From contig MGLK01000003.1 of NCBI GenBank assembly GCA_001794825.1, positions 53,429-117,428 on the forward strand: 64,000 nt of DNA. Reading direction: 5' to 3'. This DNA comes from Caulobacterales bacterium RIFCSPHIGHO2_01_FULL_70_19. GTDB taxonomy: Bacteria; Pseudomonadota; Alphaproteobacteria; Caulobacterales; Caulobacteraceae. This document shows, in pieces, positions 32,533 through 42,725 of this stretch (within the stretch, counting starts at the first letter, position 1; each line of letters opens with the position of its first letter). A program made the position numbers and the translations under genes. The notes beneath the pieces were generated by a model. It was not told the DNA's origin. It searched no databases and was given only the letters and a program-made list of their open reading frames with translations.

Positions 32533-33741
32533 TCAGTCGCCCGAAACGGAGGCTGCCGGGAGGGAGCCGGTCAGCGTCGCCGCCGAGGCGGGCGGCGCCG
32601 TCGTCGTGGGAACCTCCGTCGTCGTGGCCCTGGCCGTGATGCGAGTCGCCCGCGGCGTAACCTTCTGGCCGGGCCGGGCCCTCTGGACTCCGGTGACGAT
32701 AACCCGATCCGCGGGGGCCAGACCGGAGCGGACGACCCGCAGGTCGCCGGCCAGCGGGCCCAGTTCGACGGCTTTTGCCGCGACGGTCCCATCGGCGGCC
32801 ACGACATAGACCACCTTGCGGGCGCCGTCGGTGACGATGGCGGCGTCGGGCACCAGCATGCCGGTGTAGGTGGTCGTGCCCGCGAGCCGGCCGCGCCCAA
32901 ACATGCCGGGCTTCAGGAAGCCGTCGGCGTTCGCGACAACCGCGCGGAGGCGCACCGTGCCGGAAGAACCGTCGATCGCATTGTCGGTGAAGTCGAGCGT
33001 GCCCGAGCGGGTGAAGGTCGCTTCGTCCTGCAGCCGGACCTGGATCGGCGCGGCGCCATTGCGCGCCTGCCGCTGGTATTTCAGCAGCACCGCCTCGGAT
33101 CCGTCGAAGACGAAGTGGATTGGAGCGCTCGAGACGATGCTGGTCAGTACGTCGGCGGCCGAGGATCCGCCCGCCACCAGGTTGCCCGGATCGACCCGCC
33201 GGTCCGACGCCCTGCCCGAGATGGGCGCGGTGACGCGGGTGAACTCCAGGTCCAGCTGCCGCGCCCGGACATTGGCGTTGGCGGCGGCGATGGCGGCCTG
33301 CGCCGTCTGCAGGGCACCGCGGCGGGTGTCGACCTCCGCTTGGGACACGGCCTGCGACTCGAGCAGGGTCTCGGACCTCGCCAGCTCGCTCCTAGCCAGC
33401 GCCAGCTGGGCCTGCGCCTGGGCCAATTGAGCTCGGGCAGCGGCCAGGGCGGCCTGCGCCGGACGCGGGTCGAGGGTGAACAGCAGCTGGCCGCGGCGGA
33501 CGTAGTCGCCGTCGCGGAAATGGACGCCTGAAATGTAGCCGCCCACGCGGGCGCGCACCTCGACCTCTTGGGTCGCCTCGAAGCGGCCGGTGAACTCGTC
33601 CCAGTCCTGGACTGCCTGCACCAGCGGGGTCGCGACGGTTACCGCCGGCGCCGGCGGCGCCTGGGCCTCGCTCCTCGGGGAACAGCCATAGAGCGCGGCC
33701 GCCACAAGGGTGGACGCTGCCACGAGTTTCGCCGTGCGCAT
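32533..33741 (-). CDS. RND efflux periplasmic adaptor (AcrA/MexA family)
   Basis: EVRARVGGYISGVHFRDGDYVRRGQLLFTLDPRPAQAALAAARAQLAQAQ; VIVTGVQRARPGQKV. Confidence 0.95.
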   Translation of the reverse strand: MRTAKLVAASTLVAAALYGCSPRSEAQAPPAPAVTVATPLVQAVQDWDEFTGRFEATQEVEVRARVGGYISGVHFRDGDYVRRGQLLFTLDPRPAQAALAAARAQLAQAQAQLALARSELARSETLLESQAVSQAEVDTRRGALQTAQAAIAAANANVRARQLDLEFTRVTAPISGRASDRRVDPGNLVAGGSSAADVLTSIVSSAPIHFVFDGSEAVLLKYQRQARNGAAPIQVRLQDEATFTRSGTLDFTDNAIDGSSGTVRLRAVVANADGFLKPGMFGRGRLAGTTTYTGMLVPDAAIVTDGARKVVYVVAADGTVAAKAVELGPLAGDLRVVRSGLAPADRVIVTGVQRARPGQKVTPRATRITARATTTEVPTTTAPPASAATLTGSLPAASVSGD

Positions 33742-33866
33742 GAAGGCCAGTCTCCGAGTGGGAAGAGGGAATGCCCTGTCTTTGTTGACGGCGGTGATCG
33801 GGGAGGAGCCGCTTAGTCAACGCCGGGTGATTTAATGGTAAGCGGGGTTGCAGTTGTCAATGGCTG

Positions 33867-34478
33867 ATGCGAGAGGCTTATGGACGAAGGGCTCAGGGAG
33901 CCAAGTCATTGTTTCGTCATGTCGCGCCCCGGCCGAGAAACTCCGGGGCGACCCGCGCCGCTATCTTGGACGCCGCGCGCGAACGGTTCGCGCGCGAAAG
34001 CTACGACGCCGTTGGTACGCGGGATATCTGCCGCGACGTAGGCGTCGACGCGGCTCTGGTTCCCCGCTATTTCGGCTCCAAGGCAGAGCTCTTCACCGCC
34101 GTCCTCGACAGCTATGAGAACGGCGCGGAACTGATGGCGGGGGACCGATCGACTTTCGGCCGGCGCGTCGCCCACGAGGTGATCTACGAGGCCATGAACG
34201 AGAGCAAGCTCAGGGGCTTGCTGGTCCTCCTGCGGTCGGTCGGCTCGATCAAGGCGATGGAACTGGTCCAGCGCACCGGCAACGAGCGTTTCTTCAATCC
34301 CTTCGCTGAATGGGTTGGGGGGCGCGACGCGGCCGTCCGCGCCCGTCTCGCCGCCGCCTTCGTGATGGGCATGGTGGTCAGCCGCGAGATCACCGGCGGG
34401 TTCGGCCTCAAGCCGGAGGAGTGCAAACGGATGTGCGACCGGATGGCGACCCTCCTCCAGGACATCGTAGACGGCTGA
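33867..34478 (+). CDS. TetR family regulator, divergent from RND operon
   Basis: TRAAILDAARERFARESYDAVGTRDICRDVGVDAALVPRYFGSKAELFTAVL. Confidence 0.9.
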   Translation: MREAYGRRAQGAKSLFRHVAPRPRNSGATRAAILDAARERFARESYDAVGTRDICRDVGVDAALVPRYFGSKAELFTAVLDSYENGAELMAGDRSTFGRRVAHEVIYEAMNESKLRGLLVLLRSVGSIKAMELVQRTGNERFFNPFAEWVGGRDAAVRARLAAAFVMGMVVSREITGGFGLKPEECKRMCDRMATLLQDIVDG

Positions 34479-35080
34479 CGGTCAGCGGCGCGGCCGGAAT
34501 TCCGGATCTCGCCCGGGAAGGTCACCGGGGTGTGCTCGCCGGGTGGATCCGGCCGCCACGAAGGGCCAGGCACTTGCCGGTCGAGGAGGTCGAGGTGGCG
34601 CTCCACGACGACCGGCGCCTCAAGCTGAGGCTGGTCGACCGCGATCGGCCACGAGCCTGGATGTCCTCAAGGCCTGGCGGCGGCCGCTTCGTTCGTGAGC
34701 TTTGCGGAAGCCGCGCGACCGAGGGGTAGCAAGGGCCAGGGTGGACCGGCCGGCGGGCGGATCGCCCGATCTGTACAAGCCTGACCCGATGAGGATCAAG
34801 ACGCCCCTCAACGGCGTGCAAGGTCGGGGAGACCAGCCGGTCCGGCGCCCAGCCGGTTCACCCCGGCCCGCGCGACGGCAGAGCCCTTCCATGTCCTTTT
34901 TCAAATCTGCGAACGTCCGAAAGCGACTCCGCGCCCCGGCGCGGATCGCTGGCGTCACGGTGACGCAGGCGTCCGAAAACTTCGCTTCCTTGCGGGACCA
35001 TGCTCAAACAGCGACGCCGTCAGGCGGAGACGTCCCGGTAGCGTGTATCGCCCCTTTTCCACCCTCGATCATCAAGTGTT

Positions 35081-35686
35081 TCAGGCGCTCAGGGGCCGCA
35101 GCTTGTCACCCCCGAGGCGCCGGATTTCGTCCAGATGGTTTTGGGCCGAGAGGCTGGCTGCCTGGGCATGAGACTTCAGACGCGGATCGTCGGCATGAAG
35201 GGAGAAGGTGGTGTGCAGCAGAGAGGATTCGAGCAACACGGTGATCTGCTGCGCCAACCAGAGCCGATCACGCTCCCGCGGAGCGGCGGCTTCGAGATCG
35301 GCGACATAGGCGGCATGTCGGGCCGACAGGCGCGACGGGGCCGCCGGCCCGCCGAGATCCGCCAGGAAGGCTGACTGGATCGTCAGCAACCGGACGTGTC
35401 GTGTTTCCAGCAGGGTGGCCAGAGCCTTGATCTCCGGGTCCGGGGATCGGGCCTTGATCGCCTTTGCCGCCGCGAGGACATAGAGGTCGTCATAGCAGGC
35501 CGCGACAAGATATCCCTCGGGCGCATGAACGTCCCTGATCACCGGGTCAGCGGCGGCCGCCGTTGGCGTCTCCAGGGGAACCGCGTCGACCGGTTCCGGA
35601 CCCCCATCCTTCTGTTCGCAGGCCGCCACGCCCACCACAGCGCAAGCCATCAGCATCGTAATTTTCTGCACAGGGTAGCCCGCCAC
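35081..35686 (-). CDS. DUF4142-like lipoprotein
   Basis: Lipobox AVVGVAACEQ; DLYVLAAAKAIKARSPDPEIKALATLLETRHVRLLTIQSAF. Confidence 0.7.
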   Translation of the reverse strand: MAGYPVQKITMLMACAVVGVAACEQKDGGPEPVDAVPLETPTAAAADPVIRDVHAPEGYLVAACYDDLYVLAAAKAIKARSPDPEIKALATLLETRHVRLLTIQSAFLADLGGPAAPSRLSARHAAYVADLEAAAPRERDRLWLAQQITVLLESSLLHTTFSLHADDPRLKSHAQAASLSAQNHLDEIRRLGGDKLRPLSA

Positions 35687-35902
35687 AAAGCGCCTTCAAC
35701 ACGAAGACCGAAATAGAACGCGCGGGTACCCTAATCAGTTCGTCAAGTCTTTGTCTGGGTGCATTTCCCTCGGGCCGAGCGCGGCCCTCGGCCGCGATGG
35801 GTTTCCCTGCGCCTGGGCCCGCCTGATTCCGGCTATCACGCAAAGAAGATCCAGATGTTCCTCCTGCTGGTCGCGCTGGCGGCAGGCGTAGCCGGGAGCC
35901 CC

Positions 35903-36003
35903 GTTTGTCCGGCGTGGAACAACACAGCCGCCGGGTTCGGGCGGGGTTGCGCCCGATCGCTCAACGGCGTCGGCCCGCAAAGAGACTGCGGCCCGCCCGT
36001 CGG
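35903..36003 (+). pseudogene. Decayed copy of the 3' part of lipoprotein gene 24635-25174
   Basis: gatcgctcaacggcgtcggcccgcaaagagactgcggcccgcccg aligns with gatccttcctgaagggcgtcggcctgcaaagacactgccggccgcccg (25094-25140 region); upstream tttgtccggcgtggaacaacacagccg matches tctgaccggtgccgagcagcatagcca. Confidence 0.6.
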
Positions 36004-36081
36004 CCGCGCCGCTGGGCGTCGCCCCCTGCGCGAAGGCTGGTTTTCCAGTCGACGGCCGTTGGAGTCCCGCAGTGAAAGGGG

Positions 36082-36720
36082 TTATGTTTCCTCGCGCCCG
36101 CACCCATACATCCGTAGAAATCGGTCAGCGGCGGTACGGGCCTCCTTTGAGGCGTCGCCGATCTCTGCGGCGTCGAACAAGCCGGCGAGCATGCGCAGTT
36201 GGGTCCGCGTCACCGTCATGGCGCGAAACTCAGCGGCGGCCTCGTCCGGATCCGCGCCCTTCAGGCGTCCTGCTCTCATCTCCCGCTCGAGGAAGTCTCT
36301 GAGGCTCGACGTGCACGCTTCCGAGATTTCAGCGCAGATCGCATTCGCCAAGGTCTTGTCGTCGGGCAGGACCCTGCCGAGGGCTCGGATCGCGCGGTAG
36401 TACCGGGCGGTGCGAACATGCCTCAAGGCGGATTCCGCATAGGCGGCCAGGGCGGTTCGGATGTCCGATTGGGCGGGAAAGTTTTCAAACGGTTCCCGGA
36501 GCGCCGCCTCGCACCAGTTGAGGACCGCACGCCTCACGCCCTGCGCGTCGCCGAACTGGTTGTAAACGGTCTGGCGTGATACCCGCGCCCTGCTGGCGAT
36601 CGCGGCCAGGGAGGGGCTTGCGCTGCCCGCGAGATCGATCGCCGCCTCAAGAATGGCGTTCTGCTTGTCCCGGTCGATCGCTCCGCATTGTCGACTCAAC
36701 GTGCGGCCTCCGCCGATCAA
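36082..36720 (-). CDS. TetR family regulator
   Basis: DKQNAILEAAIDLAGSASPSLAAIASRARVSRQTVYNQFGDAQGVRRAVLNWCE. Confidence 0.88.
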   Translation of the reverse strand: MIGGGRTLSRQCGAIDRDKQNAILEAAIDLAGSASPSLAAIASRARVSRQTVYNQFGDAQGVRRAVLNWCEAALREPFENFPAQSDIRTALAAYAESALRHVRTARYYRAIRALGRVLPDDKTLANAICAEISEACTSSLRDFLEREMRAGRLKGADPDEAAAEFRAMTVTRTQLRMLAGLFDAAEIGDASKEARTAADRFLRMYGCGREET

Positions 36721-36897
36721 CTGCCCGCCCGAAAGGCCAGGGCGCTCCGAGACTGCGCTCTCGCGCCAAGGTGAGGAAGACCGAAGCGCCGAGTTGAAGC
36801 CCCTCTTCGGCCTCCGTCAACTCAAGCTGGAGAACGTATTGAACGCCCGGGAGTCGCTACGGCGGAGTTGAAAATCCCGGGAAGTCATCCCCCTCCG

Positions 36898-37479
36898 TTA
36901 CCGAAAGCGGTAGGTCATCACCAGGCCGGCGGTGTCGATCCCCTGGTTGCGTCCATCTCCCAGGACCTGTCCGTGGGACAGGTGCACCCACTGTAGACCG
37001 ATCTTGACGTCCCCGGAGACTTCCCAGTCAAGCCCCAGGGCGGTGCGAAAGAGATCCCGGGAGCCCAGCAGAAGCCGGGACCGCACCTCCACCGGATCGT
37101 CCGTATCCAGCATCCCGTCATGAACGGCGTAACCGAACTGAAACTCGCCGCTGACCCGGTCCGAGACGGCGCGGCGCCAGGAAAGCCCGACCGAAGCGAA
37201 ATTCGTGTCGCCGTCGCTGTTCAGCGAGCCGCTTATATAGGCCCGGGGCCGCCCGACCGCATCGAGGGCGGTGATGGGGCGGCTCAGCAACGCCATCTCC
37301 AGGTTGGCTCCGCCTTCGCGATCATCGGACCCCGGGTGAAGAACATCGTGCTGCATGACGGCGACCCGGAGTTCGCGGGTGTCTTCCTGCGACCGGACTT
37401 CGCCTGCAAAGCCCAGGGCGGCCAGGCAGCCGATCGCCGCCGCCGACGGAACCCGTCGGGAATTTCTTCTTGTCTGCAT
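36898..37479 (-). CDS. PagL-like lipid A deacylase / acyloxyacyl hydrolase family beta-barrel
   Basis: Signal peptide; C-term LGLDWEVSGDVKIGLQWVHLSHGQVLGDGRNQGIDTAGLVMTYRFR with an H-S...N-x-G-aromatic-terminus pattern of PagL-like proteins. Confidence 0.7.
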   Translation of the reverse strand: MQTRRNSRRVPSAAAIGCLAALGFAGEVRSQEDTRELRVAVMQHDVLHPGSDDREGGANLEMALLSRPITALDAVGRPRAYISGSLNSDGDTNFASVGLSWRRAVSDRVSGEFQFGYAVHDGMLDTDDPVEVRSRLLLGSRDLFRTALGLDWEVSGDVKIGLQWVHLSHGQVLGDGRNQGIDTAGLVMTYRFR

Positions 37480-37496
37480 GATTGTGATCCGGAGGG

Positions 37497-38699
37497 CTAC
37501 TGGGGGATGGACGCCGGTTCGGTGGTCGGTTCAGCCTCCTGCGGGGAGGGCGGCTCAACCAGTTCGACGTTGAGCGGGGCCCAGCCGCTCCCGCTCACGC
37601 CGCGGCGCCGACCCTCTTCAAAAAGGGCTCTCATGGCGTCTTGATCAAAATCAAGCGCGGATGCCTCAACCTCCGGCGGGATGGCGGCTACGCTGATGCG
37701 CATGCCGTTGCGGCGCGCGAACGCGCCTTGCGCCGCAAGGCTGGTTCGCAGAAGCGACTGGGTCATGCTCTGGTAGGAGCGGGCGAATACGGAGGGCAGA
37801 CTCCCGCGGGTCTGACGCGGACTCAGCCCCAGCTTCCCATTGACGATGATGAAGAGTTCGCTGCCACTCCAGCCGGGCAGCGTTTCGGCGCTGAGGATCA
37901 TGCCTTCGGGCACCCCCAGGAAGGGGGTGTTGACCCCGCCGTCGACATGCATTTCCTGCCGCACTGTTCCGGACTCGCTCACCCCCGCGATCAGGACCGG
38001 AGGGAAGACGCCCGGAATGCTGGCCGAGGCGAGCAGAACCTGCCGGAACAGGCGCAGTGCGTTTTCATCCCCGGCCTCGGCCAGAAGACCCATGTCCCAG
38101 ATCACCGTCTCGCCTGAATCCAGATTGGTCGTGGCGACGAGAAGCCGTCGGCCCTCGCGATTCGCCTGCGCGATTTCCGCCAGCAACGCCGGCGTGACAT
38201 GTTCCTCCACCAGCGCTTCCAGCGTACGAGGACTGAAGAGCCCCGGGGACAGGAAGGCGGCGAAGCTTCGCCAGCTCAGCAATCCCTCTGTACTGCCTTC
38301 GGAATAGGCTGCGGCGAGCTCGTCGTCCCAGTCCGCACCCAGGAAGGCGTAGGGCGCGGCAAGCGCGCCCGTACTGACGCCCGTCACGATGTCGAATTCC
38401 GGGCGATCGCCGCGGTGGCTCCAACCCACAAGCATGCCTGCGCCGTAGGCGCCGTTTGCGCCGCCTCCGGAGAGGGCGAGAATGGAGCGTCGTTTGTCAC
38501 CCCTGTTGAGGCGCCTTCGGAAATCTTCGGCGATGCGCTCCAGTCGGGCTTCATCGCCAGGCGAAATTCTCGGGTCTTGCGTCGCGACCAGGCCGCGCTC
38601 CAGGTCGTGGAGCGCCATTTCGGGGGCACGGTCGATGGTCGCGCACGCGCTGAGGATCAGAAGGCTGGATGCGATCAGGGCGATCCGGACCTGCTTCAT
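37497..38699 (-). CDS. Patatin-like phospholipase lipoprotein
   Basis: Lipobox LLILSACATI; LALSGGGANGAYGAGMLVGW; GVSTGALAAPYAFLG (GxSxG); DGGVNTPF. Confidence 0.92.
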   Translation of the reverse strand: MKQVRIALIASSLLILSACATIDRAPEMALHDLERGLVATQDPRISPGDEARLERIAEDFRRRLNRGDKRRSILALSGGGANGAYGAGMLVGWSHRGDRPEFDIVTGVSTGALAAPYAFLGADWDDELAAAYSEGSTEGLLSWRSFAAFLSPGLFSPRTLEALVEEHVTPALLAEIAQANREGRRLLVATTNLDSGETVIWDMGLLAEAGDENALRLFRQVLLASASIPGVFPPVLIAGVSESGTVRQEMHVDGGVNTPFLGVPEGMILSAETLPGWSGSELFIIVNGKLGLSPRQTRGSLPSVFARSYQSMTQSLLRTSLAAQGAFARRNGMRISVAAIPPEVEASALDFDQDAMRALFEEGRRRGVSGSGWAPLNVELVEPPSPQEAEPTTEPASIPQ

Positions 38700-38786
38700 A
38701 CATCGTTCTCCAGCCGCGCGGATAATGCACCGTACCATTACCCTCAGAAACTCGCTCAATGGGCTTGAGTTCCTTAGAGTATGAGG

Positions 38787-39470
38787 ATGACTCGCCATGT
38801 CCCACCCACGTCTCAGGCCGCTCTCGATCGTGATCGAAAGGTGGGGCGTCCCACGCCCGAGGCGGCTGAGCTTATCGAGCCGGACCTGCTGGCGGCCACA
38901 TGGCGGATTTTCGTCGAACGCGGATACTCAAGGACCACCATCGAGGCGGTCGCCCGACAGGCGCGCATGAGCAAGCGCACGATCTATCAACGGTATAGCT
39001 CCAAGGACCAGCTCGTTGAGGCCGCGATCCGGGCCGCGCTGGAACGGTGGCGATCGCATGTTCGGGAAAGCCTGATCGACACGGGCCCCGGCGCGGAAGA
39101 TTGGTTGGAAGAGTTCGTTCGACGGTGCCTTGGCATCCTGGTCGCTTCGGAAGGGCGCGCCCTGATGGGCTTTCTGCTCACGGAAGATGAGACCTTCCAA
39201 CCCGTCCGCGATACCGTTTTCGCGGCCGTCCGGCAAAGCATGGGGGTCTTCTCGGCGCTTTTGGCGCAGAGGTCCCCTGGCTTGTCGGCGGAGCTTGCGG
39301 AGGACATCTCGTTCGCCGTCCTCGACGTGATGATCGGCTTCGCGACACGGCTCAACGCGCTGCAGCCCCAACTTGCGCTCGAGGAGATCAGGGCGCGGGG
39401 TCCACGGTTCACGGCCGTCGTGCGCTTCCTCGTGGAGGTTCAGGGCGGAGCGATTCCCAAGGCCGACTGA
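38787..39470 (+). CDS. TetR family regulator
   Basis: LLAATWRIFVERGYSRTTIEAVARQARMSKRTIYQRYSSKDQLVEAAIRAAL. Confidence 0.9.
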   Translation: MTRHVPPTSQAALDRDRKVGRPTPEAAELIEPDLLAATWRIFVERGYSRTTIEAVARQARMSKRTIYQRYSSKDQLVEAAIRAALERWRSHVRESLIDTGPGAEDWLEEFVRRCLGILVASEGRALMGFLLTEDETFQPVRDTVFAAVRQSMGVFSALLAQRSPGLSAELAEDISFAVLDVMIGFATRLNALQPQLALEEIRARGPRFTAVVRFLVEVQGGAIPKAD

Positions 39471-39475
39471 AACCG

Positions 39476-41143
39476 TCAGGCGGCGCCCCTCTTCCGCTGC
39501 GGACCTGTATCGTCCGGCAGAACCGGTTCGAGCGCGAAGCCGGCCTCGATATCCCCTTCGGCTTCCATGGCGGTCGGAGGCGCCGCGGAAGGCTTTCGGT
39601 TCGATTGCAGGGCGTGGTGGAGAATGTAGGTGGGCAGGAGTGCGCCGGCGAAAACGATCGCTGTGATCAGAAAGCCGTCGCGATAGGCGGCGGCGGCGGC
39701 CTGATAGACGACTGTCTGTCCCAGTAGCCAGCCCGAGGCCGCGGCCTGGTCCAGCCCGCCCACGCCAAGTTGGGCGATGGCCCGTCCTGCCCCCTGAACA
39801 TACGCAGTGGTCGCGACATTGTCCGACGTCTGGGTTGCGGCGATGAGATCGCCGTGGAAGGCGGTGCGCCGTTCCACAATGACTGCCAGCAGGCCGGTGC
39901 CCAGGGCGCCGCCGAGCTGCCGGGTGAAGTTCATCGCGCCCGACCCCTGGCTCAGAAGCTGCGGCGGCAAGACGGTCAGCGAACCAGCGCTGAGCGAAGG
40001 AAAGACGAACCCCATGCCGACCCGGCTGATCACGGTCCACCAGGCCAGCGTCCAGAAGGCGGTGTCGACGCTGACATGCGAGAGGAGCCACGATGCGTAA
40101 GCGAAGATGGCCATGCCAAGACCGATGAGCACGCCCGGGGGCGCCATGTCGCTGAGCTTTCCGGCAAGGGGGAAGACGAAAACAAGGGCGAACCCCGCCG
40201 GCATGAGAAGAAGTCCGGCCTGCGTTGGCGTAAGATTCTGGATCTGCTGGACGAAGATGGGCAGCAGATAGGTCGAGCCGAACAGCCCGGCCCCCAAGAC
40301 GAAGCTGACCACGCACGCCGCAGCGAAGGGCGCGTTTGCGAACAGTCTGAGGTCGAGCATCGGATGAGGGGTTCGGTGTTCATGCCAGAGGAAGGCTCCA
40401 CCGGCCGCGAGGGCCAGAGCGATCTCACCGATCACGATGTTGGAGTCCCATCCCAGGCGCTGGCCGCTCGAAATCGCCTGAAGCACCGACAGCAGGAACA
40501 CGGAGAGATACAGGATCGCCGGCCAGTCGAGCCTTTGCCGCTCAAGGTCCGGGTTCCGGGACGGCAGGAACAGGTTGGCGAGGACGATGCCGACGACCCC
40601 GAACGGGATCCCCAGATAGAAGAGAAAGCGCCAATCGAAATTATCCATCAGCACCCCGCCCACCCAGGGACCGAGGGCCGGCGCCAGCACCACGCCGATG
40701 CCGAAAATGCCCATCGCCGCTCCTCGCTGCTGCGGCGGGAAGACCTGGAACATCACCACCATGGCCAACGGCTGGACGAGGCCGGCGGCCAGGCCCTGAA
40801 GAATGCGGGAGATCACCAGAACCGTCTGATCGGGCGCGACGCCGCCGACAACCGATCCGAACAGGAACAGCGCCAGGGCGCCGATCATCGTCATCCGCTG
40901 ACCGAAGGCGCGTTCGCACCACGCCGTCATCAGCATCGTCACCGTCATGGCGGCGAGAAAGCCCGTCGAGAGCCATTGGGCCTGGACCGAGTCGATGCCG
41001 AACTGGCCCATGATGGCGGGAATCGCGACATTGACGATCGTCGAAGACAGCACGACCGCGACGGCGGCGACCATCGCCGTCAGAGTGGCCAGCCAGCGAT
41101 ATCCGGGGCCGAAGCGGGCGAAAAAGGCGTCAGTCGACGACAT
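39476..41143 (-). CDS. DHA2 family MFS multidrug exporter (EmrB-like)
   Basis: 14-TM-type MFS; STIVNVAIPAIMGQFGIDSVQAQWLSTGFLAAMTVTMLMTAW; GPWVGGVLMDNFDWRFLFYLGIPFG. Confidence 0.95.
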   Translation of the reverse strand: MSSTDAFFARFGPGYRWLATLTAMVAAVAVVLSSTIVNVAIPAIMGQFGIDSVQAQWLSTGFLAAMTVTMLMTAWCERAFGQRMTMIGALALFLFGSVVGGVAPDQTVLVISRILQGLAAGLVQPLAMVVMFQVFPPQQRGAAMGIFGIGVVLAPALGPWVGGVLMDNFDWRFLFYLGIPFGVVGIVLANLFLPSRNPDLERQRLDWPAILYLSVFLLSVLQAISSGQRLGWDSNIVIGEIALALAAGGAFLWHEHRTPHPMLDLRLFANAPFAAACVVSFVLGAGLFGSTYLLPIFVQQIQNLTPTQAGLLLMPAGFALVFVFPLAGKLSDMAPPGVLIGLGMAIFAYASWLLSHVSVDTAFWTLAWWTVISRVGMGFVFPSLSAGSLTVLPPQLLSQGSGAMNFTRQLGGALGTGLLAVIVERRTAFHGDLIAATQTSDNVATTAYVQGAGRAIAQLGVGGLDQAAASGWLLGQTVVYQAAAAAYRDGFLITAIVFAGALLPTYILHHALQSNRKPSAAPPTAMEAEGDIEAGFALEPVLPDDTGPQRKRGAA

Positions 41144-42254
41144 CGATCGTCGCCTCGACCATCATGCCGGGCCTCAGCCGGCCTTGCTGCTGGACGATCT
41201 CGAGACGGACCGGGATGCGCTGCGTGACCTTGGTGAAATTCCCGCTGGGATTCGGGTTGGGCAACAGGGCGAACTGACTCGTCGCGGCCCCTCCCACGTA
41301 CGACACCCGGGCTTCGAAGACTTCGCCCGGGTAGGCGTCGATCTTGATCCGGGCGGGTGCGCCGATGGAAATCTTGCGGACATCGGTCTCCTTGACGTTT
41401 GCGTCGATCCAGACCTGGGAAGGATTGTGATACATCAGCAACCGCGTGCCGGCGGCGACGAACTCGCCCGGATCGACGAAGGTCTGATCGACGATCCCGT
41501 CGAACGCGGCGCGGATCTCACGACGACCGAGATCCAGGTTCTGCTGGCCGCGTTGAGCCCGCAACCCTTGCTTCTGAGCCTCGAGGGCGGCGATCTGCGC
41601 CTCCAGCACCTCGACCTCGCTGGAGCCTTCGCGGGTGACGCCGACCTGGGCCCGCGACCCGGCGATCTGCGCCTCGGCCCGCGCCGCGTTTTGCTCGGCC
41701 GCGCGAAGCCGAGCCTGATCTTCGTCGAAACGGCTTTGGGCCACCAAGCCCCGCTCGAACAGGGTCCTGGACCGCTCGAAGGCGCTGCGCGCCGCCGCGA
41801 CCTCCGCCTGGCGAGCCAGGGCATCCGCCTGGGCCGCTGAGACTCCGGCCGCCGACACGCCCATCTGCTCTCCGACCCGCCGCACTACCGCCGCCTGTTG
41901 CGCCCGGAGCTGGCTCTGCTGGGCCTCGATCCGCGCGATCTCCGCATCGATCCGTTCGAGGGCCAGGCGGGAGTCCGCGGGATCAATTCGCGCCAGGAGT
42001 TGCCCGGCGCGGACCCGTTGACCCGCGCGGACCTGAAGATCAACCACCCGTCCCGAGACCTCGCTGCTGACGGCGACGACGTGAGCGCCAATGCGCGCGT
42101 CGTTGGTCGACACCTTTCCTGCCCGCAGGTGCATCCAGCCGAAAACGAGTGCGACGACGGCCACGACGACGCCGACGAGGATGATCAGCCTGCGCCGCCC
42201 TGGTTTGGACTTTTCCTTCGGGGCGGAGGGGGGAGGCGAGGGAGCGTCGCTCAT
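41130..42254 (-). CDS. HlyD/EmrA family membrane fusion protein
   Basis: KVSTNDARIGAHVVAVSSEVSGRVVDLQVRAGQRVRAGQLLARIDPADSRLALE; VWIDANVKETDVRKI. Confidence 0.94.
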   Translation of the reverse strand: MSDAPSPPPSAPKEKSKPGRRRLIILVGVVVAVVALVFGWMHLRAGKVSTNDARIGAHVVAVSSEVSGRVVDLQVRAGQRVRAGQLLARIDPADSRLALERIDAEIARIEAQQSQLRAQQAAVVRRVGEQMGVSAAGVSAAQADALARQAEVAAARSAFERSRTLFERGLVAQSRFDEDQARLRAAEQNAARAEAQIAGSRAQVGVTREGSSEVEVLEAQIAALEAQKQGLRAQRGQQNLDLGRREIRAAFDGIVDQTFVDPGEFVAAGTRLLMYHNPSQVWIDANVKETDVRKISIGAPARIKIDAYPGEVFEARVSYVGGAATSQFALLPNPNPSGNFTKVTQRIPVRLEIVQQQGRLRPGMMVEATIDVVD

Positions 42255-42691
42255 TTGTCGTCTAGTCTTTCGTTGATGTGCGCAATGACCCGGGTGGCGG
42301 TGGCCAGGTCGTCCCTGGACAATCCCCCGGTGATCTCGCGCCGGACCTGTTCGGCGATCTCCAGAATCGCATCCAGCACGGGCCCGGCGGCCTCTGTCAG
42401 ATAGACAGCGTTGGCCCTTCGGTCTCCTTCGATCGCCGCGCGGCGAACAAGTCCGCGCCGTTCCAGGTCGTCCAGCTGACGGACGAGCGTGGGAGGCTCG
42501 ATGCCGATGCGCGCCGCCAGATCTTTCTGGCTCAACATCCTGTCGGCTTTCTTGAGTTCAAGCAGCACATGCCAACGCGCCTGCGTCAGGTCGAGGTGCC
42601 TGAGGCGCTCGTCCAGACGCGAACGCCATTTGCGGCTTGCCAGGCCGATCGCGCGGCCGAGCGGGATGTCGGTGGTGGTCATTCCCGCCAT
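42251..42691 (-). CDS. MarR family regulator
   Basis: LTQARWHVLLELKKADRMLSQKDLAARIGIEPPTLVRQLDDLERRGLVRRAAIEGDRRANAVYLT; ATGA overlap with EmrA. Confidence 0.93.
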   Translation of the reverse strand: MAGMTTTDIPLGRAIGLASRKWRSRLDERLRHLDLTQARWHVLLELKKADRMLSQKDLAARIGIEPPTLVRQLDDLERRGLVRRAAIEGDRRANAVYLTEAAGPVLDAILEIAEQVRREITGGLSRDDLATATRVIAHINERLDDK

Positions 42692-42725
42692 ATAGGTTGC
42701 AAATAAATAGCAGGCAAATCATATT

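Noticed and set aside
34480-35080. ~600-bp gap between TetR and DUF4142 as hidden gene or RNA
   Set aside because: No ORF with motifs and no clear hairpin/terminator pattern; probably decayed DNA, but I could not identify what it was.
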